A stretch of DNA of 64,000 nucleotides from Phytopythium helicoides (Eukaryota > Oomycota > Peronosporomycetes > Pythiales > Pythiaceae): positions 744,001 through 808,000 of the forward strand of contig JANFNE010000020.1 of assembly GCA_024867545.1 (NCBI GenBank), written 5' to 3'. Numbering within the stretch: the first letter of the stretch is position 1; the number at the start of each line of letters is the position of its first letter. The notes under the pieces are model-generated. The model saw only the letters and a program-made list of their open reading frames with translations. It was not told the origin of the DNA and did no database searches. Made by a program: the position numbers and the translations under genes. Positions 44,277-54,911 of this stretch are shown here, in pieces.

Positions 44277-46388
44277 ATGAGGCCTCTGCGTTTGTCCAAT
44301 ACCAACTCATCACTCGTGATACCAGATCGATCGACTTATTCGCTTCGAGGAGCCTGGACAACTACCAAGAGCAAATACAAGCCAACGAAAGGTTCAGGTT
44401 TAAGGCGCCAAAGACTCACTGGTTCACAAACGCTCTTGCTGGCTCGCCGAGTGTTGATCATTGTGGCGGCAGTCCACTTTGCGTATGTTGAGTTTGCAGC
44501 TGTGAATCAGGCGGCAAAAGTTCTTCGGCAGGATAAAACGCCAGTTGAATCATTTGGTAGCCATGATTCCCATTTTCTGGCTGGGCACCTTGGCTCTGGC
44601 TTGATTCGAGACAGTCCTCTCGTTGTGGATGTCCTCGGGAACACCACATCGCCGCGTAGTTCTGCACTATACTTATGGTCCAAAACCCAGGCCGAGTTCG
44701 AGCAATGCGAAGCATCTAAGAGCAATTCGTTATATGCCAGCTCCATTCTGTTCCCGCATTTTGCTGCTTTCATTAGCGTTACATCATACAATTTGACATT
44801 TATGAGAGATCTCGAGCTGATTGTACCAGTTATCGATTGTTCGTTCGACGGCATCGCAAATAATGATACATCAGTAACACGTTTCTACATGCTTGTCCGC
44901 TCTCAACGAGATCCAGATGATGTGTACATCATGAGTTTGGTATTATCAATGCAGGAGTATGACATTCCAGAGCAAAGTCGCAGCGGACCGGCTTACCTCG
45001 GCACGATGTCATACGTGAACAATGTCAGCGCGAACAACATTCCAATGTACTACATGGCAATGGACTATCCTTTTGTCGCTGTTCCAGTGATTTTTGTCTA
45101 CGAGTTTCTCGGCTATGATACGGATGGATCCTAGATACTTCGAAGTACTCCTAGGCCTGACATGTCTACCCCAGCTACACTCATCTACACTTCAAGAAGA
45201 CGAGGATTCTACTTTAGCTCCGAAACCCAACAATCCAACATCGTAACCATGTACAGAAGAATTATCCTAGACGACCCACTCCGGACTCTTACACAGATTG
45301 AGTGGGTAGGGCAACCAACAACCATTGACTCATGGGCTTGGGTGCACGGTATTCATCTCGTCTTTGGTATACAAACAGTCTTCTCGATTGCTGTGCTCTT
45401 TATCATCATGTTTCGGAACTGGGAGCAAGGGAAAATCTGGATTGGCGACGCGTTTTCTTCCGTCTCGAATGAGATGCTGATTGCTCGGATGATTTTGGTG
45501 CTGATTTCATGGATGATGAATGACTACTGGGTGTTGACAGAGTTTTCTCTATCGAGCGCAAGTACACTCGCAGGAACACTCCATATCCCAGTACGACCAG
45601 AATTTGTTACCGCCGACATGCTTGTGATAATGCTGGGGCTATTCAGTCTGATTGGATGGTTTACCAAAGAGCGCATAGATCCAGCATTGGGGTTCTATCT
45701 TTTTGTGATCGTTCATGAAAATCGGTTGGTAGCCATACGGTGGGTGCCGTCATTGGTGTCCTACCTCACTGAATGGGCTGAAACTGAACATCTTGCTGGA
45801 ATCGTCAGTGTGTCTGAGGTCATTGCCAGTCATCTAACAATGAGGCTTTGGACAACACACAAGCTGACGAAAGTCAGCGCCAAGACCATTTTTGCATCTT
45901 TCTTTCCCAAGTTCATTATCGCATTGATTGTCATCGCATATGCAATCGCTCGGCATCATCACTACCACCCGGATCAAGCCGCCAACTACTCGGGTCGAAG
46001 AAAAACGGCCAAATCCTCCAGCAGCAGCGAGTCTGAAGCCATCGAGAAGAATCACCTCACCATTTTTGAAATCGCCACCGGTGCGCTCCTACGTAGCCGC
46101 TTCGGACTCATCTCCGACTACAAGAACTACGTCTTCATCAAGGGAATGCGGTACGCAAGTGCCGACGGCATCTACTGCAGCGGCTACGTGATCGCGAACG
46201 GCAAGTTTTTGGTGGCGACCGACGACATTTTCGCGATCGTGCTGATGAAGTTGGTACGCTCGCGACTATACAACGTTTATGTGTACGAGGTGGACGGGAG
46301 CAGCGTGCAGCAGACGGCAAGGCTTGTGTACCCCGACACGCTGTCGTGGAAGGACGTGACTATGCTCAATACCAGCATTTTGTCCTGA
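44277..46388 (+). pseudogene. Family membrane protein, subtype A copy 3 (one nonsense codon)
   Basis: The whole protein reads in one frame from MRPLRLSNTNSSLV to LNTSILS except for a TAG at 45132-45134, where A4 has TGG (GSW-ILRS). The frame continues unchanged after it (the next ATG, 45162, is in phase). One codon is missing relative to A4 in the outer domain (MYYMAMD against MYYFMAMD). Helix 1, the outer domain, DSWAWVHGIHLVFGIQ, GKIWIGDAFSSVSNEML and the tail are complete. The product would end at residue 285, before the multi-helix part, unless the stop is read through. Near-identical to A4 in the opposite orientation, and tail-to-tail with the MnmE gene, 71 bases apart. Confidence 0.88.
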
Positions 46389-46459
46389 TAGTGCTCGGTA
46401 GATATGGATGAAGTCTACTTTTGAACAATCTTCATGCTTGTTAGCATACTAATCTGGCA

Positions 46460-48270
46460 TTATTTGCCGATACAAAAGTCGGCAAAAAGCACGTCTAGTA
46501 CATCTTCCACGTCAACCCGTCCAAGAATACGACCAATTGCCGTCACTGCACGCCGAAGGTCTTCTGCAGCAATTTCACTCTGATAAGGGTTCTCCAAAAA
46601 TTGCTCAAGTGACACGACGCAATCCTGGAGACATTGGCGGTGCCGCTCACGCGTGATAATAGCGGCGTCGCCAGCACTACCGGTTACCTCCACTCTGTAC
46701 AGGAATATAGTAGTTGAGTACTTGAGGACGAGATACAATAAATGTCAAGCTCGACACAGACCTGTGCTTGACTGTGTCCGCCAACGCACTTATTAGCGCG
46801 TCGATGCCTTCTCCGTCAGTACAAGATATAACGTGTACGTCATTTGAGGCAGGCATCGTTCTTCGAATACGCTCCACCTCGGCTGGAGCCACTTGATCAC
46901 TTTTGTTGAGAACGATTAACGCCCCACTATCGATATACGAAGCTATATTCTGGGTCGCCGAGCGAGCTTGCACTCTGAAAGATCACGCTGTTACAGACCA
47001 TAGCCTCTTGTTTGCCCTGTCGAAAAAGTACGTACCTGGATGTCCATCATGACGATACGAATATCGGCCGCAGAAGCCGTCTGATGTGCGCGCAGGACAC
47101 CTTCTTTCTCAATGATGTCCTCCGTCTCCCGCAGTCCCGCCGTGTCACTAACAATCACGGGGTAGCCTGCGATGTTGAGTGGCACCTGCACGATATCGCG
47201 CGTCGTGCCAGCGATGGACGAAACGATAGCAGCCGGTCGGCGTGCGAGGATGTTGAGGAGACTGCTTTTGCCTGCATTAGGCGGGCCAAGGATGGCGACT
47301 TGAACGCCAGTACGCAGCATTTCGCCGCGTCGATTGTCTGCCAGGTGGGTGCGGATGGACTTTGCCAAATCTCCCACTCTGTGCGTTGGTGACGGTGCAA
47401 CATCGTGAGCATGTACACAGCCAAAAGGAGAATTACAAAAGAAGTAGAATATGTACCTGCTGATGGCGACTTCGTACGCAGCATCAGTGACATCGTCTTC
47501 GTCGTCGCCAAAATCAATCATGGCCTCAGTGTATGCCAGGCAGCGCACGAGCTCGCCCCTCCATCGCTCGTAGATCTCGCCGACATGACCCGAGAGCTGC
47601 CGCAGAGCCTGACTCCTCTGCGCTTCCGTCTCGGCGCTCAGCAGGTCTGCCAGCCCCTCAACCTGAACGAGGTCCAGCTTGTGGTTGTCGAACGCTCGCT
47701 CTGTGAACTCTCCAGGCTCGGCTGCGCGGCAGTCCTGTTTGTAGAAGGCTCGTCAGCGAGAGCATGATCACCGCCAACTCGACAGCAGAGTCGCACCGGA
47801 ACGTGGCTGAGCGCCTCCAGCACGCCAGAGACCACCGCCGTGCTTCCGTGCACGTGCAGCTCGACCACGTCCTCGCCCGTGAAGCTGCGTGGCTGGGCAA
47901 AGCGCAGCACCAGCGCGTCGTCCAGGTGCTCTCTCGTCACGGGGTGGAACAGCTTCCTCGTCTCGGCCCTGCGCATCCGCCAACACCTTCATGAGCCGCA
48001 CGTCCACCATCCGATGACGCCCAGCAGCGCGCAGAGCACCCACACGCGCGGCTCTGGCAGGCGCTTGGCGCTCGTCAACCGCGCAAGGCACTCGTCCGCC
48101 CGCTCTCCCGACACGCGCACCACTGCCACGCCCGCCTTGCCCTGTGCCGATGACAGTGCGAAGATCATGTCGCTGGGCCCGAACCCGCTGAAGCGCGCCC
48201 GCCGCAGTGCCGCCGCCACCGAGCGGACCCGCCACCTCGTGGCCACCAGCATCTTTCTTGGTCTTGGCAA
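46460..48270 (-). CDS. mnmE: tRNA modification GTPase MnmE (organellar, GTPBP3-type)
   Basis: About six exons. The first encodes an Arg-rich leader ([20 protein letters not shown]) suited to mitochondrial import, then [20 protein letters not shown], the start of the MnmE N-terminal domain. Then come [20 protein letters not shown] and the folate-binding [20 protein letters not shown] block, GETYER-like helices, a G domain with [20 protein letters not shown] (G1), [12 protein letters not shown] (G2), [18 protein letters not shown] (G3) and IVLNKSDQV (G4), and the hallmark C-terminus [13 protein letters not shown]. With MnmG it installs the 5-taurinomethyl/carboxymethylaminomethyl group on U34 of mitochondrial tRNAs. 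The CIGK end and all G motifs are intact. Divergent from the Mpo1-like gene. Confidence 0.95.
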
Positions 48271-48417
48271 TGCGCACTTTCTGGATGGGCAACAGGCATA
48301 CTCCGCACATTATCAGTCAGTTCTCAGCTTTTCATCAGGTTTACTCATATCTGGTGATGATAACGGGTGAGGTTGAACTTCATCATCGGCACATTTTGTC
48401 GATTTTGTCGACTGAGC
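48271..48417. promoter_or_regulatory. Shared promoter of MnmE and Mpo1-like genes
   Basis: About 147 bases between two divergent start codons. It must hold both promoters unless the MnmE start is the inner ATG (48252). CTCAGCTTTTCATC and CATTTTGTCGATTTTG blocks are present but no element is assigned with confidence. Confidence 0.45.
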
Positions 48418-49097
48418 ATGGCGTTCAAGCCGCTGGTGTCGCCTGCGTGGGGAGTGGTCGCGGTGCTCGTGGCGGCCGTGGCGCTGGCATCGCCCGCGGC
48501 CATTGCGGGGCTGGGGGCGCGCGCTCCGTCGCCGCTCAAGCCGTTTGCGGACCTCCGGACGTTCCGCGGGCACTAGTAGGCCGAGTTTTCTGCTTGCGGC
48601 TGGGGGGAAATGGGGCTGATGAGGGCAACACTGCAGCGAGAAGGAGCACCAGGACGAGACGTCGGTCAAGCTGCATGTGACAGGTACCTCCATGGTGCTG
48701 CTCATGGCGCTGCAGCACCCGGAGATCATCATGGCCGGCGTGCTAGCAGGTGGGGAGGCACTTTAGAATGAGCTGCTTGGCGGGCGTCAACTAACGGAAA
48801 AGCTGCGCGACGCAGCCGAGTGCGGGTGCGTGGCGTTCGCGGCGTTCCGGACACCTGGACAGCGGACTTGCAGAGGCGCTGGTGGTGCTTGCCATCTTCT
48901 TCCTCACGACGCGGTTCCTGCGGGGGAGCCTCGTCATGGCCGTGGCGGTGCTCGTCTGCGGCTACGCGTTCGCCTGGACCGGCCACTTCTTCTACGAGCA
49001 GAACCGCCCGGCCACGTTCATCTACCCTACCTACTCCCTCATCTCGGACTTTCTGCTCTGGGCAGAGGTCATCCTGGGCGTCACCGTCTCCCTCTAG
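48418..49097 (+). CDS. Mpo1-like (DUF962) membrane protein
   Basis: Three exons, the last from about 48874. They join as LRTFRGHY, EKEHQDETSVKLHVTGTS, LALQHPEIIMAGVLAG, EALVVLAIFFLTTRFLRG and the diagnostic end GYAFAWTGHFFYEQNRPATF followed by IYPTYSLISDFLLWAE. The two histidine pairs (H-x6-8-H in the second exon, G-H-F-x-E in the last) are the iron site of Mpo1, the yeast 2-hydroxy-palmitate dioxygenase of ER sphingolipid long-chain-base breakdown. At about 190 residues with four hydrophobic helices it has the family's usual size. Whether this copy has the same activity is inferred from these conserved residues. Confidence 0.85.
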
Positions 49098-49264
49098 GCG
49101 CAGCAGCTGATGAAAAGATGACCACGGACGTCGAGGCTTCGGAGTGCAGGCTATTGTTGTTTACTTTAGCGGATGGTGGTGTAATGCATGCAAGCCGTGG
49201 TCGTTTTCCTACTGATGCATTGTGTTTGTGAGTATACCCTGGAGACTGGGGTGGTGAGCGCGCC

Positions 49265-50091
49265 TCAAAGCGAGAGCTTGACGTTGTCAAAGTAGTCCAG
49301 CATGTCATCAATATCGGCGCAGTCGAGCTCCTCCGACGTCGTGCTGTCGCCAGCATGCGGCCCTGTGAGCTCTGATCGGTGCTTTCAAAGGCCCCGCTGA
49401 TATCGCATGCAGCTCAGGCGTCAGTCCGGATTTGCCTTCGATTGCGCTTGGCTTCTCGGGCTGGTTGTCGACTGGAGGAGCGCAATGTTTCCCTGAAGCC
49501 GGCGCGAGAGCCTTCGCGGGTGGCGATGTGATTGGGTCCGATGCGATGGAACTCGCAGCCAGATCCAGAACGTCGTTATTGATCCCCAAATCCTCGGGTA
49601 TCACCACGCTTGCTGCAGGCGACTTGTCGCCGCGAGCAAGGTCGAGGCTTGAGAGGTGGGGACTTCGAGTGGGGAGGCGAACGAGACGAGATCGACCGCC
49701 TCCCGCTTGGAGACGGGGCTGGCGACAATGTTGGCGATTTGAAAGTAGGAGTGGCTCCACGTGCAGACGGAGAGGCCTGCGACGTTGGCGTTCGCATCAC
49801 TGAATGAGATCCGGCTCGGGATCGTCGGGGTGGCACTAGTTCCGAGCCGACAGGAGCTGCGGGCCGCCGCTGATGCGCTGCCCACAAGTTTGGCGCTACA
49901 GCCTCGAGGCGTGGAGGAGTCGTACTGAACAAGTACGACGACGAGTGGCGCTCGTAGATGTCGGCCGAGGCCGCTCGAATCTTCTTTCGCATCGCTCGCT
50001 TGGCAGCTCGACGTAGTCGCTGAGCTTCGACCTCCATTTGTAGCTGGCGCTCCATCTCGGCAGTTGTAGCTGATCCACCTTCTCCATTCAT
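49265..50091 (-). CDS. Ser/Pro-rich protein with acidic C-terminus (frame disrupted)
   Basis: Starts MNGEGGSATTAEMERQLQ with a basic helix (RLRRAAKRAMRKKIRAASAD), then a Ser/Pro/Arg-rich chain in frame to about 49650. Beyond that the better reading continues in a second frame (DKSPAASVVIPEDLGINNDV, then PSAIEGKSGLTPELHA) and finally in a third that ends ELDCADIDDMLDYFDNVKLS and stops at 49265-49267. That acidic end with spaced bulky residues resembles activation-type or docking peptides. No splice sites explain the frame changes, so either the gene is broken or the sequence has small errors. No family recognised. Confidence 0.45.
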
Positions 50092-50120
50092 AGGAGCGGT
50101 GGCTTCTTCGTTTGTGTCGC

Positions 50121-51342
50121 TCAGCTCACTGCAGGAGCTGCAAGAGCTGCTCGTCGCAGGCGTTGGTCTTGGGCGGGAACTTTCCTGGGTGACTCATGCT
50201 TCGTCGTCGCTCCAGCAGAGGCGGCTGAAGCGCAGCCTGCCGCAGCTGCAGTGGGATCCATGCGCTGGCGAATTCGCTGCTGCAGCTGCTGTTGCATGGC
50301 GAGCTGTTGCTGCTGCTGCTTTTTGCGCTTCTGGTCTTCTTGCCACCGCTTGTGCCGGCTGCTCTCGGTCGGCCCAAAGTACCGGCTGCGGCTGAGCCAC
50401 TGGCTGACCTCGCGCTCTCGGTACTTGGCAATGGCCTTACACTTTTCGGCGCCCTGCGCCTCGAATGTCGTAGATGGCCTTGGAGATGGCGCGCAGCTTG
50501 ACGTCGCCAGTTGGCATGGCGGTATCCTCCACGCCCGAGACTGCCGACGGCATGTCCTCCGTCGGGTCGTACAGCCAACTGGTTGCGCGCTCGTACGGCC
50601 GGCGCGGCGGTGGCGAGACACTCCTCGACTTCTTGTCGTCCGCCTTTTTGCTCGAGTTGCGGTTGAACAGCCGCGCAGCAGCCGGCCGGCAGTCGGCGCG
50701 AGCGCGTGGGGTCCTGCGATGGTCTTGCGCAGCTGCTCCATGGGGACGTCGAGGCCCGTGAGCTCGGCCAGCAGCTGCTGCACGAGCGGCACGCCGTGCG
50801 ACTCTCCCTCAAGGCTGCAGGCCTCGACGTACGCGTAGAAGTCGTGCTGCTCGGCCACCTCTCGTCCGTGCTTCTCGAGCACGTCGCGGTCGCGCGTCTG
50901 GTCGGCCTTGTTGCCCACGAGCAGCACGCGCACGTCTCGCCTCCAGTCCTCTGGTCGTCCGCTCAGCTCGAGCAGCTCCGTCCACTGCGCGCAAAAAGCC
51001 ACCTCCCGTTAGTACGAGTCGCAAAGCCCAATACGCGCGCGCACGCCACCGACCTGAGCGACGGCGCTGTCGAGCGTCGCGCGCCGCGTGAGGTCGAACA
51101 CGAGCAGCACGACGTCGCCCGGCGCCGCGGCGTCCTTCAAGCGCCTGTCGCCGCTGCTGCGCGTCGCGGTAGACGCCCACGGGCACGCGCGCGGCGCCGC
51201 GACGGCCGCCAGGCGCCCACGTGAGCCGCTCGACGGCGCTCGAGGGCCGCCGCGCCTTGAGCGGCGAGCGCGCGGCCCCCAGCGCGCGTGCGAGGCTCGC
51301 CTTGCCGACGCCAGCGTCGCCCAGCACAGCAACGCGCGGCAT
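50121..51342 (-). CDS. Rab-like small GTPase with long C-terminal extension (frame disrupted)
   Basis: The start MPRVAVLGDAGVGKASLARA carries the P-loop (GDAGVGKAS). A later segment gives PGDVVLLVFDLTRRATLDSA and, across an in-phase intron, QWTELLELSGRPEDWRRDVR, VLLVGNKADQTRDRD (the N-K-x-D guanine site) and FYAYVEACSLEG. The DxxG switch region (about 51175) is split between two frames (YRDA against SGDRRLKDAAAPG). After the GTPase domain come a Ser/Arg linker (KKSRSVSPPPRRPYERATSW), then a second frame break near 50465, and a helical Lys/Gln-rich tail (QEDQKRKKQQQQQL). The C-terminal cysteines for prenylation of ordinary Rabs are not at the end. Probably a Rab-like protein with an added tail, or its pseudogene. 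Confidence 0.55.
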
Positions 51343-52195
51343 GGCCGGAAAGTGCGCGAGTGAGTGGCGGAGTGACGGACGGACGGAGCGAGCGAGCGGC
51401 GAGGCGACGGCCGCGCTCTTTCTCTCGGCGCCGAGTGCCGCCGAGCCGAGGCGAGCCGAGCGCCGCGCCGGATGTTGCCGAGGTGCACAGTGCGCGTTGG
51501 TTGCTGGAAAGTCCCGACACCTCGGCGGCTCGTTTACGTGGTGGGGAACCGGTATACCGGTGAAGGAGTGCACGCAAAAAGGAGCGGCGAGGTTGAAGCT
51601 GAAGCTGGTGGGTGGGGGTCGAGCTGCATGCGAGGAGAGTCATGGCCTGCGTCTTCACAGCGGGCAAAGACGACCACGGCCACCTTCTATCTACTATATG
51701 ACACGATTTTTTTTTTTTCCATAGGAGAAGGCCCGATTCTACAAACAGCACCGACACTTTCTGCGGATCCCGCGCGCACCGATGGCTGGGATTTCAGCAG
51801 GTTGCAGGCGCGTTGAGCGACGGTCCGACGTCGTCAAACACATTGACGTCGACGCTCCATGCCGCCTGGCTCGACTCTACTACGGTGCAGAGCGGTGACG
51901 CAGCGTTAGTCGCGAGGCCGCAACGAAGATTCACACCAGCTGGCAACCATAAAACCGGTTTACTACCGGTAAAGAATAAGCCGAATGACGAGGTCAAGCA
52001 AATTGACATCAGTGTTGAGCTTCCTCAAAATGACCACTCTTGCTCGATGGAATAAAGCCCAACCACAGCTTCGCTCTCATGCTGGAATGCGTACCACGGC
52101 TTGTGGGGTTTGAACGAAGTAACTGCTGCATGTATGCGATCGCGTCGCATTTGATAAATTGTCTTGGGCAAATGTGGCTGCATACATACTACGTA
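51343..52195. other. Intergenic region
   Basis: About 850 bases upstream of the GTPase gene and before the C-family fragment, with a T-tract near 51708. A plus-strand frame of 80 codons (51813-52055) has no recognisable feature and is not called as a gene. Confidence 0.5.
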
Positions 52196-52500
52196 GCGTG
52201 TTTTTGACCGCAGGAATCAAAGTCGGCGTCAGCTCGCGAAAATTAAATGCTGTGATGAATCCAAATGAAGATAGATCCGTTCTTTGAAAACGTGACTGAG
52301 CACACTAACTGCGTTGAGGTACATCGTTCGAATATCCGAGTGTATACGATCGGAGAAGTGATCTCGGCAATCGAGTATGTGATCGCTAGTGTATACTCTG
52401 TCCAGATGTAATAGCCATTCAGTTGACTGGTTACAAGGAGACTAGTACGATCCAGTGGAGAGAGTTGTTGGAGCCTGGTATCTCCGATCTTGTGGAGAGA
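52196..52500. pseudogene. Rearranged fragment of a subtype C membrane-protein gene
   Basis: Bases 52196 to about 52440 match the minus-strand helix region of C1 (around 27208-27480) with an internal gap and many substitutions. From about 52441 to 52500 the sequence instead matches the very end of the C genes in plus orientation (AGTACGATC..GTGGAGAGAG, then GGAGCCTGGTATCTCCGAT). Two pieces of the same gene type are thus joined in opposite orientation just upstream of C2. No open frame remains. Confidence 0.75.
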
Positions 52501-52625
52501 AGGTGGTAAAATAACACGAGACAACTATTTTTGCAGCAAAGAGACAATTAGGTGGGTAGCTATGAAAGGGCGTGACTGCAGTTTCGAAGAGACTTGTGGT
52601 TGCTCTGCTTTGTCATTGACTTGTC

Positions 52626-54856
52626 ATGGAGGACGCGCGTGAAGATGGTGTTGAGGCTACTTCCAGCTTGGGCCAAGGAGATAGGTCTACCAATGCAGGC
52701 GTGTCACATGTTCACGTTGCTCGGGCACGGGAACCGGGAAAACCGAATGCGGTTCTCAGTGGGAAGCTAGAGGGTCCGAGAATTACCTCGCAATTTCACC
52801 AGCAAATTGCGAGGCTGGAGATGGATCATTCATAATGGGGCAAGAGTCCTCGTGCTCATGGCTGCGATTGGATACGTGGTTCTTTCGCTTATAACAGCAA
52901 GTGCAGTGGGGAATATGCTACGAGAAAAAGAAGGTCGCGTGGCCGATCCCTTAGACATTAACTCTTACTTGATTGCCAGCTACGCAGGGAATGGCACCAT
53001 ATATGACAGTCCTCTTTTTCAAGAGATACTCCACGGCGACACTAACACTAACCGCTTGGATGCCTGTCTATCTCCAGTCCGACTTCACTGTATCCCTTAC
53101 AAATTGCAGCGAATACGAGGATTTCAACACACAAATGTACGGCGCAGAATATCTGCGCTTCATGTTCGGCCACTTGAAGACACAGCTTGCGTACAATGTC
53201 ACTACCATGAGTGACCTCGAATTGATTGTCCCCGTTGTCGACTGCACCAATCTGTTGGTTGCTACTAACGATATCACAAGTGCAAAGGTCTACTATCTTG
53301 TTCGTCGAGTTATCGACCCGACCAAGCTGCTGCTGCTATCGACATCCATGTCGGCGCAAAACTACTACATTAATGCACACCGCCGTCGCGGCCCTGGACT
53401 CGTGGTATCTATTGGTTTCATTGAGGATATGACCGCTTCTGTAAACTACAGTTTTGCGATTGCACTCAACTACCCTTATGAGGCGGTGCCTACTTATGTT
53501 GTTTGTGAGGTGATAGAGAAAACAAGCGATGGATTCTGGCACTTTCAGGATATTCCAATAAACCCGCTGACCGACGATCAGCGCGTGATCGTTGCAGCAT
53601 GGCGTGATGGATTCTATGTTGACGACATCAACACTCAGTCCAATATTCGGAATTGGTACTGGGAACAGTTCCCAGATGACCCAGTGTCCGAGCTGTCAAC
53701 GTGGCGATGGCGAGGTTACACCCAGCTTCGAGAGTCATGGGCATGGACACATTATATCCATCTTATATTTGCTCTGAGCACGGCAACGAATATAATCCTA
53801 CTGCTAACTATTGTATTCAAAAAGCTTGGATCCGGCAGTATCTGGATCGGTGACGCGTTCTCGTCCATTTCAAATTCACTGCTCTATCGCGGAATTTTGG
53901 TGATATTGTCCAACTATTTAGATGGATACTATACTTGGACAGAATACGCGCTTGCTGTTGGCTATTCTCTTGGGGATTCTCACCAGATCGTGTACTACAA
54001 ACCTGATCTACTCTGCTCGGACATTCTAACGATATATCTCAACGCTGCAAGTGTTCTCAGTTACGTTTTTAAAGAACGTGTTCACCCTTTGCTTGCTGCA
54101 TGCTGCTTTATTGTGTCCTTCGCTTTTCGTACCGACATCGCACAATATACTCCAGTAATGAGAACATTTCTTGTTACGTTTGCCGACAATGACTATGAGG
54201 CAGGAGTTTCAAAAGTTAGCTCTGACATCGATAAGTTATCTCCATTCAACCTAAGAACATACAGCGCTATCGATACAGCCAATAGCGGTTACCCGGTCTT
54301 TGCGGCCATGACAAGTACATTTGCACTCTTTGTTTGGTTCCTTGTACACTTTGCCATCCTTAAGCTTCATCGCTACATCAAACACAAGAAAGCTGCTAAA
54401 ACTGATAAAGCTCCCACAAACCGACTCGAAAGCAGAAGATTCAGTGGCGACGGCAAACTACCAAGCGACGAAAACAAAACACGCAGCGGACACCTACTAC
54501 AAACTACCAAACCCCAATTCACTCTCTTCGAATCAGCCACCGGATCCGTCTTGCAAAGTCGCTTCGGTGTCATCACAGACTATGATAACTACGTCACAGA
54601 CAGTACGGGACGTCGCTGTGCGACGGCTGATGCGGTCTACAGCAGCGGCTTTATCATCCTCAACCGCAAGTTTCTCGTCGCGACGGACGACCTTATCACC
54701 ATTATCATCATCAAGCTGACACGGATGCGGTTCAGGAATGTGTTCGTGTACGATCTTATTGATGGCGACACGCCGAGTCAGACGGCACGGTTGTTGTATC
54801 CTAGTACGATCACGTGGAGAGATTTGATGGAGCCTGGAATCTCAGACTTAGCTTAG
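52626..54856 (+). pseudogene. Family membrane protein, subtype C copy 2 (two frameshifts)
   Basis: The ATG at 52626 opens a subtype C N-terminus (MEDAREDGVEATSSL) that loses frame near 52805. The second frame gives GWRWIIHNGARVLVLMAAIG (helix 1) and the start of the outer domain, and breaks near 53067 at RLDA. From there one frame runs uninterrupted to the stop at 54856: YLQSDFTVSLTNCSEYEDFN, DLELIVPVVDCTNLLVATND, RESWAWTHYIHLIFALSTAT, GSIWIGDAFSSISNSLLYRG and the tail. Each break is one or two bases compared with C1. The last 470 bases are almost identical to C1 while the middle is clearly diverged. Tail-to-tail with A4, 55 bases apart. Confidence 0.85.
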
Positions 54857-54911
54857 GTAGACCACTATTCGATGTTATATTGATAATGCTAAACCAATTT
54901 AAATACCAAAG

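Noticed and set aside
51813..52055. 80-codon plus-strand frame
   Set aside because: No family, no conserved motif and no splice partner; length is within chance expectation.
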